Positions 1 through 12,600 of a DNA stretch of 64,000 nt are shown here, piece after piece. The notes under the pieces are model-generated. The model searched no databases, had not been told where the DNA came from, and saw nothing but the letters and a program-made list of their open reading frames with translations. The position numbers were made by a program, and so were the translations under genes. This stretch comes from Ceratodon purpureus. Taxonomy: Eukaryota; Streptophyta; Bryopsida; Pseudoditrichales; Ditrichaceae. The first letter of the stretch is position 1, and each line of letters begins with the position of its first letter. Where the stretch lies: positions 9,109,075 to 9,173,074 of the forward strand of contig CM026429.1 in NCBI GenBank assembly GCA_014871385.1, given 5' to 3'.

Positions 1-595
1 GCCATCGGCGACAAATAAACTACTGAACAGAAATTTCATTGAACATGATTCGAAAGCTTCAGATGAAAGCAATCAAGAACTTCCCTTACTGTACAGTGAA
101 TGATATATTTCAGAGCAATAAAGTAGGACTTATTTCAAATTTGGCAATCTGCTATGAGGTCATGCCGCCGCATTTGTTCCAAGAAGTGAAATAAAAAAGG
201 GGAGGAAAATAAATATTAAAAAATTGCAGAAACAAGAAAAAAGAGAAAGATTCAACAATGTACAGTCTTAGATATTCTTTTAAAACTTATGATCGCGAAA
301 GGCATGTCAAATTTCTTGAACCATGTTCAGGGCCAAAGAAAGACGAAACAAAGTCACGACGATAACAGTGAAGGTGCAAAGGAAGAGATCGACGGAAACA
401 AGGTCAGAAGCAAAGAATGACAACGCTCCAATTTCCGATTCTATTACGAAGGAGACCTCACCACGGCTCATTCTGTCAATCGAGGTCATCAGCAAGTCTT
501 TACGGAACTAAATTTGGACTAAAATAAATTACAACAAAGACACAGCGCTCGACCCAAAACACCAATGCACAAGCCGAAAAAAGAAACCCACGTAC
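1..595. other. No supported gene; intron or 3' side of the 596-1375 gene
   Basis: Short open frames exist on both strands at about 300-510, but neither resembles a known domain. A minus-strand continuation of the neighbouring exon would have to enter here after the donor at 595-594; no acceptor I tried keeps a long frame in phase. I see nothing else. Confidence 0.4.
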
Positions 596-1375
596 CTGAC
601 TACTCTCTAGCCAGTGGCCAGCATGTGAAAGAAATCGATTGACGCCAATCCTTTTGCGCCGAACGTCCTTCTTCGATGGGCTGACGCGAGTTTCTTCGCT
701 CCAGAAGGTGACCACCGCATCAACCACAGCTTGCTCCAGAGCATCACTTCTCCTTCGTCGCGTGTTCATCGCCCAAACCTCACCTTTCACCCCTGCATTC
801 AGTGAGCTTCTTCGAAGTACACCTCTCCTTATGCTTCGCTTGTTCATTCCGATGCATGTTGATGCCGCCTCCACACAATCGGCATCCTCCAAGGAAATCA
901 CGGCAGCCTCCAAGACGTTCCGTGCCATGTGGTGGTCTTTGCCCTTGGCGAACTTCAATGAAGACCACGCAGTTGCAAGACCATTGCAGACCACCCTACA
1001 ATGCTCGTACTCTCTCCGTCTAACCACACTCTCTGGTAACACATTAATCAGAATGGGCGAAGTAAAGAACCTCTCCAACACAGCTCTTTGGAATTCTACC
1101 CCCCTCCCGGACGTTAATTCATCCACCTTCACAGCCAATTGATTGGAACAGAGGGCTACTGCTCTCTCAAACACTGAGTCCGCCGTTGATTCACTCGTAA
1201 CGCACACCTCGCTCGCAACCTGCTGCTGAATACGTACTTCCTCTGCGGCCTTTCTCAATCTACGATTCTTCGCTCTATTCCGTGTTGCTTTAGCCCTCGC
1301 TCTTTCCACTCGCAATGCATCCCGTCTTTGTAATTCAGCCTTACGCTTGGCCGCAGCAGATCGTGAACTTCCCAT
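596..1375 (-). CDS. Hypothetical basic protein, first coding exon (partial gene)
   Basis: Unrecognised. The frame is open for 260 codons from the first ATG (1375) to a good splice donor (CAG then GTACGT, donor GT at 595-594), ending in phase 0, so this is likely the first coding exon. An open GTG upstream was not used. Residues ~5-60 are very rich in Arg, Lys, Ala and Glu and look like a basic helix or nuclear-localising segment. The middle is a helical region with scattered Cys. Near the end there is a motif of type V-x-FW-x4-TRVSP-x-KKDVRRKRI followed by H-x2-HWLE. My inference is that this belongs to a lineage-specific, transposase-associated family, because comparable W-x-TR-x-SP-x-KKD motifs occur in repetitive hypothetical proteins. 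Downstream exons were not resolved. Confidence 0.45.
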
Positions 1376-1599
1376 CTTCTCAAACCCTAGTCGAAACCCA
1401 ACCGACCTGAGCACGAAACCATCGCGAACTAGGAAACCGAAGCGAATCGAAACGGGAGAGACGAAGTGGTAGCCCTCGGATCATTGCCCGCCATGGATCA
1501 ACGGCTAGAATCCTTCATGCGCTCCTTCCCGCGTGAGTCACTCCCCGACCCACAACATTCCATGATGATACTGTTACGGCCCACTAACTTGTGCTTAAT

Positions 1600-2190
1600 C
1601 ATTTCGAGATGAGTTGGTGGGAATGACAGTTTTGGGGTCCAATTTTTACACTGAATAAAATTGTCGGGGTTGTACTCCTGAGGGATTTAGAAAATAACGT
1701 TTTAAGAATACCAGGACATCCGCATTAACATTCATTAACTGCAGCCTTTATCGTTAATTCTTCACAAAGGCATTCAGAATTCCTTGAACGAAAGTTCAAA
1801 TTTATGAACAGATCAGGATCATTTCGATTTATGAAATGCTTATTATATTTTTTAATAAGTTCCCTTAAGAATCTATGTGTTCACAAAATATTACTGCTTT
1901 TTATGTCGCAGATGCCGGAAGTTCAGATGATCAGCTTTCCAAACTGAATTGTAATTTCTAAATAGAAAATTCAAATAAAAATATTGTAAAATAAAATAAA
2001 ATAAATGACAAAGCTCAAGAAGCAAATTCAGTTCATGATGCGGGTATTTTAAAATTTTTTAAAAAATTAGGAAAAAAAAAAAAAAAAAAAAAAAAAAACT
2101 AACAAACAAAGAAAGTAAACATAAATAAATAAATAAAGTAAAGCAAACTACACCTGAATTAATGAGTTCTTAAATTATAAACTTCAAATG
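1600..2190. other. AT-rich gene-free stretch with a poly-A run
   Basis: No coding potential seen. A ~30-nt A run lies at about 2070-2098. The segment around 1985-2050 looks like a diverged copy of the 113-bp repeat that follows. Confidence 0.5.
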
Positions 2191-2529
2191 AAGATGAAAT
2201 AAAACAAAAGACAAAGCTAACATTGGAAATTGAGCTGATGATAAGGAGATATTAAAAATAAAACATACATAACTAAAGTGCACTTGGAAACCAAAGGTTT
2301 AATAAGATGAAATAAAATAAAAGACAAAGCTAACTTTGGAAATTGAGTTGATGATAAGGAGATATTAAAAATAAAACATACATAAATAAAGTGCACTTGG
2401 AAACCAAAGGTTTAATAAGATGAAATAAAATAAAAGACAAAGCTCATCTTGGAAATTGAGGTGATGATAAAGAGATATTAAAAATAAAACATACAAAACT
2501 TTAGTGCACTTGGAAATCAAAGCTTTAAA
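2191..2529. repeat. 113-bp tandem repeat, three copies
   Basis: The phrase AAGATGAAATAAAA starts at 2191, 2304 and 2417, giving a constant 113-bp period. Each copy carries the same landmarks (GACAAAGCT, GATGATAA, ATTAAAAATAAAACATACA, GTGCACTTGGAAA) with a few substitutions. Confidence 0.9.
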
Positions 2530-2726
2530 AATGGTTTGCAGTATAAAAATAAATAAAATAAAATAGTTGACGCTTACAAGAGCATGAATTATTTGCATTC
2601 ATTGACAGAGCTTCATAGTAATTTTGAATAAGAATTGAACTACCCAAATCATAATCCATTCTTTTAAAAATAAGAAAAGGGTGAATGAATAAGTCATATG
2701 GTTATATATTTCATTAAAAATTTATT

Positions 2727-2728
<2 letters not shown>

Positions 2729-2789
<61 letters not shown>
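2729..2789. repeat. (TA)n microsatellite
   Basis: About 60 bp of alternating TA broken only by a single CA step near 2759. Confidence 0.95.
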
Positions 2790-2793
<4 letters not shown>

Positions 2794-2956
2794 TTAATTT
2801 ATTTCAAACCGAATTGTTAATGTCTCCTTTTTCAAAATGAAAAACAAATAAAAGAAAATGTTTATGAATAAGTAGTACGACCGTTAAAAAATGTTCATCC
2901 ACAAATTATTCAAAAACCAAATTACAATGGTCACAGAGAAGCCTGAAGTTCAGTCA

Positions 2957-3075
2957 TTGAAACCCTGGTGATTCCCTAGAAACCCTTCATATACCCTCTA
3001 AACCCTACAGATTCCCTAGAAACCCTTGAATATTCCCTGGAAAACCCTATAGATTCCCTGAAAACCCTACCCATT
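2957..3075. repeat. Degenerate AACCCT/ATTCCCTAGAA repeats
   Basis: Units of the form GATTCCCTAGAAACCCT recur about every 25-30 bp (near 2970, 3010, 3035, 3055). They contain AAACCCT, the plant telomere unit, but are separated by non-telomeric spacers, so this is an interstitial degenerate array and not a telomere. Confidence 0.6.
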
Positions 3076-3108
3076 GATACCCAACTCGAGTCCCCAACTC
3101 CAGTTCAT

Positions 3109-3190
3109 GCATCAGCTCAGAGGTGCAGCAGTTGATGCCCAGGCAACTTCACTTGAAGCATCAGCTCAGAGCTGCAGCAGTTGATGCCCG
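3109..3190. repeat. Two-copy 49-bp direct repeat
   Basis: GCATCAGCTCAGAG followed by TGCAGCAGTTGATGCCC occurs at ~3109 and ~3158 with one or two differences. Confidence 0.8.
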
Positions 3191-3199
3191 GGTGCTCCC

Positions 3200-6100
3200 C
3201 TAATGGCATGCCATGCCATGCCTTGGTGTCCTTGATGCCATGCCCGGATATCATTCGCCCACTCCTTCCCGCCCACCAACCCCACTCCATGCCGCCCACC
3301 TCACCCTCCTTCATCATTGCATTTCTCACGTCTTTTCCCCCCATTTTCTTCTTTTACCTATTATTTAGTCCAACTCAACATAGTAATGATGGCACATGCA
3401 AGCATTCTCACACAACACCCAACCTCCGGACCTTACCATTCCTTGGAAAGTCCTTTCCGGATCCATAAATTAACAAAGACTACACATCTTATTTTAAAGA
3501 GGTTTTTGAAATTTTGATGCATTGGGCATCTTTATATAAACATTTTAATCATATTAGAATCAATCATTCAAAGAAGTGAAATAAAATTCTATTAATTTAG
3601 GTTTGTTAAAAAAATTGAGCAAAATTGAACTTTTCATTGTCAACTATTATCTTAGGGGGGGAGGTTTCCGTAAACTAATACCTTCCATTAACATTGCACT
3701 CAAATGCCCAACTCTCTACAAAATTTTAGATCCAAAAAATATTGAGACCTTGTCCGGATGATTCCTTTTCTTACTAATTGGGGTTTGAGACAGATTCCGG
3801 TTTTTTCACAAAAGGACATATAAGGACATAAAATATTGGTCGGAACAAGAATTTGTAAACTTCTATGCAAGATTTAAGGGACTATGCTCCAATATTAGGA
3901 TTAAATATAAGCCAAAGGCATGTGCTCAGAGTGTGGGGCGAAGGCAAAAGAGGGGGGTGTTCAAAAAGTGGACTGAGACAGTCCTTTCTCATACGCATAT
4001 CATGCCAGTGCCCTCTCGCATTAAAATTAATGTTTGTTGTGGAACATTTTTTAAGAAAACATTCCTAATTCAAATTGGTTGAAAAAACAGTGAGTTTTAA
4101 CATTCAAGCTCTTTCTTTTCAAAGTGAGTTTCCTATACAACTTTCCTAGTCAAAGTTTCTTGTTGTCTCAAGATATTGAATCTAGTAACATCTAGTGATT
4201 TATCAACATCTAGTTTTGTTCATTTATCAATTATTTAGACTTTAGCATTGAAAAAAAATTAGGAAGAAGATTTTGTTGCAAAATAATTTTGTGATTTTTT
4301 TTGGTAGATTTATGATTTTTTTGGATATTTTTTTATTGACGAGCTTGTCTTCTCTTCAATTTGGACAACAAAAAACTTTTTATTCTTTATATTTATTTAT
4401 TTACTTAATTATAATGTATTCTTAATTTTAAACCAAATCTCTACTCAATCTACCAACTTATCCAAGTTGTAGACAATAATATACATGAGTTTTACAAAGG
4501 CAAACTTCAAAGTTTGACAATAAAAAGTTCCATATTTGCTAAAAATATTTTTAGCTAATTTCAATAAAAGGTTATCTATAAGTAATGGATTATACATTTT
4601 TAAATGTAATTTTGGATGAAACTTAAAACTTGGTAATCAACTCTAACAAGTCATAATCCACATGTCATCCTTTTTTTCTAGATCAAAGTTAACTACCTAT
4701 TTTAACCAATAAAAATTGTCAAGAAAACTACCTAAATCAAAAAAAGCTTTCCTTTCATGAAGTTGGTGGAGTTTACCAATTATTTGAAAGAAAAATTAAT
4801 TCATTGTAAAATTGAGGGGTGGGCAAAGCTTTATTTTATCAATCATTTTTTCCAGTACCTTACCTACATAGCAGATATGAGAAAAAATTAATACATTAAA
4901 TACAAGCACTTCTTACTTTAAGAAAATTAAAGACCAAGCGCTAATCCTGCTATGCATAATGCGGCCACACAGGCTACCAGCACTTATGAAACTCCGACCT
5001 CGTGACACTACGCCTTATCAATAACCACTGGTCGACAAAGTTATCATGGAAGTTTGTAACCATTTTCGATTGTGTCTAATGCAGCCTTCTTGTGTCTGCG
5101 CTCATGTTCAGTCATGTAGTCTGTACGTACACAATTTAATAAATTAATACTAGTTGTGCGAGTACATTAATGTATACAAGAATTTCAGTTGCACACGGCG
5201 GCAACTAACTTCATTCTGGTTTCTTGTCGCCTTCCACTTCCTGACTCAGATTCGTCGTTCCGAAGTTTAATTTTGGCTTTGAGCCGTGAGATTGGAGGAG
5301 TTTGTTACCAGCCAAACTAAAAGACTAGTGATATGTTGTGCTTTAGAAGCTGCTCTCATGTCGATCTAGAATTGATCTGATCCACTGCGGAACGTGTCAA
5401 CTTGCAAAAGTTAGTAGTTCTACTCTAGAATTTATTAGAGAGTCGTTAGTGTGTCGGCCTATGTGACTGGTCAGAGTTAACAGGTTTTTGATACCGGAAA
5501 GTTACCCCGATTACTGCCATGCAACTAAGCAATAACAATCACCACTGTTGATATGTAATTGCACGGAACCAACATGCCGACATAACCACCGAGTCAAACA
5601 GTTTGTAAATTCTAGATGGTCGAATTGTGGAGTAAATGCACAGCAATTAAGCAATTTTAATTCTTGTTTGTGGTCATTAATATGATTTAAAAGCAATTTC
5701 ACCTGCAAATATTCCTTAAAGGACAGATGCTAAGAATTGCGAGTCTCAGCGATTTATGGAGTGGGACGACTACTCATGGTGAGCCAAAAAGTTGGGTACT
5801 TATTCCAAAATGGGATCTAGTGCGGAATTTAGGGGCATGTGCGAGGAATTCAAACCTTCTTTTCTTGGTAAAAAATTCTCCCTGGCCCACAGAATCGTAT
5901 GAGTTCGCTCTCTAGGAGAGTGTGGAAATGAGCTCGTGAGCCCTAAAACCTATCAACTTCTTGCACTGGTTATGTGATTGGAGTATAATTTTTGCAGAAC
6001 GATGTGCACAAATTCTGTAACCTCATGAAACCAGTAATAGTTTAATTGGTACTTCTCCTGGCAAGTCCAGTGTCGTTGATTGCAGTCCAAAATTCACGCA

Positions 6101-6826
6101 AGCTGTAACTGAACCGTATTTGAGGGCATTCTTTAAAAACGCCACTGTTAGGAGAAACGGTACCAGAGAGTTATACCAAGCGTATGTACCAAGTTTACTA
6201 AAACAATCAACTGCTTGCCTTGCATGTTCAAAAACTGGTAATCACTTAGAGCTCATTGCTTGCCACTGTTGCCAGGCCGGACACTCAATGAAATGAACAG
6301 AACCAAAAAGACCTCTTCTTGCAAATCAGAACATGGAGCCTATTGTTCGAACTACATTAGAATTTGCCGAGAAATCAGATGGAGTCTGACTTGAATAACA
6401 CTGAATACCGACATTCTGTCAAGTTCGTTCTTACCATAGAACATTTAACTGCAAAGCAAGTCTAGAACCAACGCTTCATATGAATCCCTCGCCAGAAATC
6501 TCAGGATCACCACAATTGCATTTACATCTAAGCAATTTGAAAATTATATCTGTCAATGCACTCGCACCGAAAGAACAAGAAATAATTCATTTTCATTGAT
6601 CCTGAAAGCAGATTCATCTACAGTTCAACGGTCTGTGCGCTACACACAAGGCCAATATGCACTAGCTAGTACATCTACTTAAGCTGCACTAGCAGTGACT
6701 CAATAGTTTTTGCTTCATCCTAAACATATTCTCAAGGCACCAACTTTTGAATAAGCCTGTACCACCTAGTGATATATATATATCCGTAATTGATAAGGAT
6801 CTAACAGTCCAAAATGATCTCCATGG
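3200..6826. other. Gene-free stretch
   Basis: AT-rich in 3480-4920, mixed composition afterwards. Open frames are all under 100 codons, overlap on opposite strands and show no domain. Nothing supportable as a gene, RNA or mobile element. Confidence 0.4.
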
Positions 6827-7261
6827 TCAGTCCATTCCCTTTCCGCAAACACGGCAAGGGAACGTAGTGCATTTGTGTGGAGGCTCGGGCTGAGGCGCGT
6901 ACGATGACTCAGCCACACGCACATCCGAGTTCAAAAATCGAGATGAACCGTCGAACAGCGGGGATGCCTCAAAAGAGGAGACCAACTGAATTGCACATAT
7001 GTGCGCAATCATTGATGACGCCGTTCGCTTGGTGTTGCATTTATGCAGTGCCGACCTTGCTCGCAATGTCGACCTTCGTCTTGCGATATTGCATTTGGGG
7101 CAGCCAGGTCCAACACAGTAATGGTTTGGGGTCCGTGTAGAATCGGGATGAGAGGTTATCCTCGACCTCGACTTCGGAGTCTTACAACCTGGACAGCCTG
7201 GCCCGAAACAACGGTGACCATCATTAATGGGCTCCCCTTCAGAGACTAGAAACGAATCCAT
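6827..7261 (-). CDS. Small Cys/His-rich protein, three H-x-C-x4-C-x2-C modules (family member 1)
   Basis: A 144-residue protein of no family I know. The first ATG is at 7261; the open GTG upstream was not used. It carries three copies of a candidate metal-binding module, H-x-C-x4-C-x2-C. The first two are of GPGCP type (GHRCFGPGCPGC near residue 15 and NHYCVGPGCPKC near residue 47), separated by a Ser/Arg-rich linker. The third is C-terminal and of FPC type (PHKCTTFPCRVC). There is no signal peptide or membrane segment. By analogy with CCHC/CCCH knuckles each module could hold one zinc ion; that is inference. A TATA box lies 244 bp upstream. The 48299-48715 gene is a clear paralogue, and 51867, 54951 and 56857 are more distant relatives. 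Confidence 0.7.
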   Translation of the reverse strand: MDSFLVSEGEPINDGHRCFGPGCPGCKTPKSRSRITSHPDSTRTPNHYCVGPGCPKCNIARRRSTLRARSALHKCNTKRTASSMIAHICAIQLVSSFEASPLFDGSSRFLNSDVRVAESSYAPQPEPPHKCTTFPCRVCGKGMD

Positions 7262-7504
7262 AATCACTGCCGAAATAGAGGAACAGTATGTCACAAGTGG
7301 TCAAGAATCGAACACTCAATGCCTGAACTACTTGTGGCTGCAGATGTGACGTGAATCAAACATTAACTAGCTCTCAGCTCGAATTAGATTTATGAATTTC
7401 TTGTGACTCAAGAGTTAGACTTCAGTGAATGTCAAGGCTCTTCGAGAATCATATGAAAGCTGATGAATAGATGATTATTGAAGTACTGCTGGCTCTGAGG
7501 ATTT

Positions 7505-7513
7505 ATTATATAG
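7505..7513 (-). promoter_or_regulatory. TATA box of the 6827-7261 gene
   Basis: CTATATAAT on the minus strand, 244 bp upstream of the ATG; the same arrangement is seen at the related small genes. Confidence 0.45.
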
Positions 7514-7672
7514 GCCTAATCTGACAGACAATTGCTCTGACACTGAGATTTCTCTGTTTCGCATTGTTAGTCAAATTGCTTTGCGCCTTCCGGGTCGGAC
7601 GAAACTTGGTCCGCACTTTCAAAATTCACAAGACTCCTAGTAACAAATCCTAGTAGCATTTTTCATGAAAGT

Positions 7673-8311
7673 TCAGTCACAATTGCGACTAGACTCTTGT
7701 CCGTAGACGTAGTAGGTAATTGCATCGATAATTGTAGTATTGATATGTGCGTCAAGAGCTTGAGGTTGAAGTTGACAGTATACCACCAGAGATTGAATAG
7801 CAGACATGATCATCAATAAATCACGTGTCTGGAAATCGACCTTACCTTGAGCACCAAATTTTGAACTTGATTTATTGCTATGGACATATCCCAGAAAATG
7901 TCGACTAAATAAAAACAGAAGACTTTCGGAGGACCTCCCTAACAATTGCAAATTGCAGGTTACTGTGGTAACTGTTCTTCAAATCTAACCTGGTTGGATC
8001 TTGGCCAATGGTTGAGAACTTAATCGACTTGGGTTAGCTGGTGGTAATTTTGACAGTCGACGTCGGACGGAGTATTTGAACTCTGTTACGCTTGATCTTA
8101 AATCTTCAAGAATTTTTATCAACAATTTGACATGAGTAATTGAAGTCGACGATGGCGCAACAAAACTTGCGTTCAGACCAATCTGCACTAATCGTCTTGG
8201 CCCGGCTTTGTAAGAGTGCCTCGATGACTGTACAGGTTCAATTTTCCAGTGTACAAAACTGCCGCGATATTTACAATTTGACTGAGCACCTCCTTGTGCC
8301 AATTTCGGCAT
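7673..8311 (-). CDS. Possible two-exon hypothetical gene
   Basis: Two adjacent minus-strand open frames (8311-7985 and 7951-7673) could be joined by an intron: the first runs into CAG-GTTAGA at about 7990 and an acceptor-like TTAG lies at about 7940. The second frame ends with a helical, non-repetitive stretch (residues like VDFQTRDLLMIMSAIQSLVV) that looks like real protein. No domain is recognised and the start is unknown. It may be noise. Confidence 0.2.
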
Positions 8312-8859
8312 CCTCCGACATAGCGATACGGATCGCCGTCAGCAGTATGACTGATCGTAGTGCTAGGACACCCCTTTGATTGCCAAATTGTGGGCTGGAT
8401 GTAAAATAGAGTCGGGAGGAATCTCAGCGGGACCAACCGAAGTGGAACCAAAAGTCTCGGAATTTCGTCTGTGACACTTCGATTTCTGTGTGCGACTGGC
8501 GATACGACGTCTGGTGGCTTTCCAAGTTCATGACTCCTATATGACCTGTCACGCGAATCGAGCACCAGGAGAAAGTGACAAACTGAGGGATCTACGTGAC
8601 GTCGGCCTACGACGACGTCCTGATTTAACGCTGCTTTCGGCAACGTCTTGGGGACAGCTCGTCGTCGGTGTATGAGACAAGGCAATAGAAGGCTCACAAT
8701 CGCGTCTATTTACCAAGAAATTTTTCAGGTTATCAGTTGGGTATCACATTAGTATCATCTCAGTATTATCGAAGTATCAACTGAATAGTGGATGCACAAT
8801 GCATTCCGTGATCCCATAAGTTATAACCATTTTATGACATTTAGCACTGTCAAGACGCT

Positions 8860-9595
8860 TGTTACCACCCAAGACACGGACTTCATAGCCAAACAGGGAG
8901 ACAGCAAGGAAAGTTCCACCATGGCAAACTAAGAGTTAACTGAGACATCAAGGGGGAGTAGGAGAGAAGCACCGTGGCGAACAAGCAGTAGAACAGATAG
9001 TCAGCACTAGGAATAGCAAGGTAGAGTAAGTATAAGAGGCAGAGACGTCGTAGCAAGAGGATCTCTAGTTTTTCCATGACCGTCACGGCTGGTTACAAGA
9101 AGCATTAGCTCTCCACCGAGGACCTTAGGTCACTGTGCTAGTTGATCAGTTTTTCCCTCTCTATCTCCAAGTCTGTACGCTGTGTCCTTGAACTATCTCA
9201 GTAAGAAATAAAACATACAAGTCTTTGGCTAACACACTCTTTGTCTATCTTCTCTCATCTCTTGCCTAACTGTGCTGCTTCTATGCTGTTGCTTTGTCTA
9301 CCTATTCAACATGAATGTTTGAGTTGTTTCCCTTTCCCTACGTCTTCCAAGTACGCCTTGGCTCCCTGGGGTTATACGAAGGGTCTCGGTTGACAGATAG
9401 TCTCCCAGTTCAAGGAAACGTAACCGTCGCTCCCTTCTGGTCTCGGTACTAGGGGACAGAGCCCTATGACCGTTCCTCCCTACACCCGGGTTACTACCTC
9501 CTAAGCCCGCCCACCTGTATTGCCTTGGTCCTTATTCTCTTCCCATGACATACTGGACTTGGTCTCAAACAATCCATCCCTGACCCAGGCTAACA
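8860..9595 (+). repeat. Left LTR of element 1
   Basis: 736 bp, TGTTA...TAACA. Compared line by line with the right LTR; no difference found. Confidence 0.95.
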
Positions 9596-9598
9596 TTT

Positions 9599-9615
9599 TG
9601 GCGACCATGCTGGGG
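9599..9615 (+). other. Primer-binding site of element 1
   Basis: TGGCGACCATGCTGGGG begins three bases after the LTR and starts with TGG, the complement of a tRNA CCA end. Element 2 has the same site. I cannot assign the tRNA with confidence. Confidence 0.75.
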
Positions 9616-9669
9616 ATGGAAAATTGAGACCAGTGAAAAAACTCGTCACCCAAACCTTGGGCCGACACC

Positions 9670-12600
9670 ATGCCTCCACGAAAACTTCCACTTGACCGGC
9701 TCAATGACGCCGAAGAAACCATCCAACAAGACGACCCTGATCCTACTAAAGAACTGTTGCAATTTTTAAAAGAACAGATGACAGCCTTGGCTGCCAAAAA
9801 TGAAGCCACGAATGCCAAGCTGGAACTCCTAAGTCTACAACTACATGGAACCGCTACCCACGAGGCAGCTAATGCTACCCCTCACGACTTGGAAGCACCC
9901 TTGGATCCTCTTAGGTCAACTACACTTCCCAGAGAAAACCGCACTGCTGCAACATCACAAAGCGGAGGTGACCAAGAAAGAGTGACCAAGTTCCCAAAAA
10001 TACCATACCCAGTTTTTGACGAATCCGGAGACCCTGACTGGCACATCCGCAGATTCAAAGTCATTGCTCGAACAAATGGTATACTCAGCTCCCTGGATTT
10101 ACAGAACATTTTCGGTACCACGCTCCAAGGAAACCACATCAATTGGTACATTGATTTTGAAACCGAACACCCACATGCCACTTGGGACGATATGGAACGC
10201 AGTTTCTTGCACAAATTTCGAAAGCTCAAGACTAGCTCAGAGATCCTCAGGGCTTTGGGTACTATCACTCAGGACAGAAATGAGCCCGTGGACAAATTCT
10301 ATGACAGATTCAAACAATTGGCGGACAAACTTAATCAAAGGCCTGAAGAAGACTATTTATGTGAATGGTTCAAAAAAGGCTTGTTACCATGGATTCAACA
10401 GGGCATTGTAATTCGTGGGGTTAAGACGTTAAGTGACATACTCACGGCAGCCAATGACATCAGTAGAGAACTTGGAGCGCTAAACCGTACACAGTCTCCA
10501 CTGTTGCCCTTACCCACTCTAAGACCCGAGAATCGCCAAGCACCCACGGTTTGTAGCACTTGTGGTAAAATACATAGTGGCCGTTGCTGGTTCGCTCCAG
10601 GAAGCTCCCGACCAGAAGAAAACAGACGTCCACGACCCACAGCAGCCTCCATGTACGCCGAGGAAATACACGTAGACGCTTTCCAGCCAGGAAGGAATGA
10701 TACCTGCTGGGAATGCGGATCGCCCAATCACAGACGAGGCCAATGCCCCCACTTGAGGCAGCGCTGGGGTCAAACTCAAGGACCTTCGGAGATACACCGA
10801 TCTGCTCCTACCACCATGGAAAACCAGAAACCACCGGTCCAGAATCGTCGAGGCGGGGTTACACTAACTGAAGTCCATAATGCCGAGACAAACGTGGCGA
10901 CCATCAGCGCCGCAGCAGTCACGACTCGCTCCAAGGCTACCGTGACGGACCATGTCGTGGAACACAGAAAACCTTTTCCCCCAGATCACTGGGAACGCCT
11001 GCATGATATCCGCAGAGACTTACAGAAAGGACTGGAAATGACCACGGCAAGCCCAGATCTTCAAAGCATATTGGAGGACACGAACGTCACCATAACTTTG
11101 TCCAAATTATTAAAACTCAGCCCAGAATTACACAAGTATTTGCACCAAGTTACTCTGCCAGATACTAGAACAGATCCCACGGTGATCGAGGTAAACGCAA
11201 CTACCCTGGATCCAGATGCTGCAGTAATCCACCTACAACTTGGACATCATGAACTTACTAATGTGTTGGTTGACGGAGGATCTGGTGTGAATGTCATGAG
11301 TGAACACCTACGGAAACATTTGGGACTACCTCAGCCAAAAACAGCCAAGTTTATCCTTCGAATGGCCAATGACGACCCTGTCACACCCTTGGGAATCTTA
11401 ACTACCGTAGCCATCACCACCCATGGAGTATCGACACCAGCTACATTCGTCATTATAAACATGCCAAATAGTAGCAACTTCCCAATCATACTGGGAAGGC
11501 CATGGCTCCGAGATATGAACGCGGTACACGACTGGTCCCGCAACCATATACGTATTCACCGACAGGGAAAGACAGTGATCATTCCTGTCGATAGTTGTAT
11601 CACCAGAGCCAAGGCAGCCCAGATTCGCCATAAAGCAGGAACAGATTGGGTGAAGGGCCTCTCCCAGGATCAAGAAGCATTAGTCTTGCACGCGAACCCC
11701 GATCTCATACCTTTAGCGGAAATTCACTTGGCAAGCCTAGTTACAACGCCCGAAAAAATTGATCTGCCACCAAGGTTTTCCAAAGAAACAGCAGGCTCAG
11801 TCACCATAAATGCTACACCAGCATTCCGTGCCCTTGAAAACGAGGTAGTAAACGGATGGACCCATGGCGCCAAAGACAAAGTAGAATTAGTAAACTTGGG
11901 TACCATAGATGACCCCAAATTTATTAAAATAAATGCCGATGCGCCAGCGGAAATCAAACAAGCTGCCATTGCCTTATTCAGGGAATACCATGACATCTTT
12001 GCATGGAACCATGAAGATCTAAAAGGCATACCAAGGACTCTCGCGGAACATACCATTGACCTGGTACCAAATGCTACGCCGGTGCAACAGCGACGTTACA
12101 GGATGAACCCGAATTATGCGACTCGGGTCAAGGAGGAATTGGATAAGCTACTAAAGGCTAAGTTCATCTCCCCTGTCGACTCCGCACCATGGCTTTCTCC
12201 TATGGTCATCATACCCAAAAAGAATGGTGCATTAAGAATTTGCGTGGATTTCCGAAAATTAAACGCGGCAACCAAAAAGGATCATTACCCCCTGCCATAC
12301 ATGGAAGAAATCATAGATGAGGTAGCAGGACACGAAATGTACTCGTTTCTTGACTGCTTCTCAGGATACTACCAAGTAGCCATGGCTGAACAAGATAAAA
12401 ACAAAACAGCTTTTTCAACGGAGTGGGGACCTTACCAATTCGAGCGCATGCCTTTTGGAGCCAAAAATGCCCCCATGACATTCCAAAGAGTCATGGAATT
12501 AATATTTCGCCCATACTTGAAGCGCTTCTTTCGTATTTACTTGGACGACGGTACCGTATACGGACAGATGCAGGACCATGTCAGCCATTTACGGCTCATA

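Noticed and set aside
1494-1533. ATG-led segment with GTGAGT donor, divergent from the 596-1375 gene
   Set aside because: Only 13 codons and no second exon found; mentioned only as a hint.
8883-9086. 67-codon minus-strand frame, repeated at 17783-17986
   Set aside because: Lies inside both LTRs of element 1, so the duplication reflects the LTR and not a gene pair.
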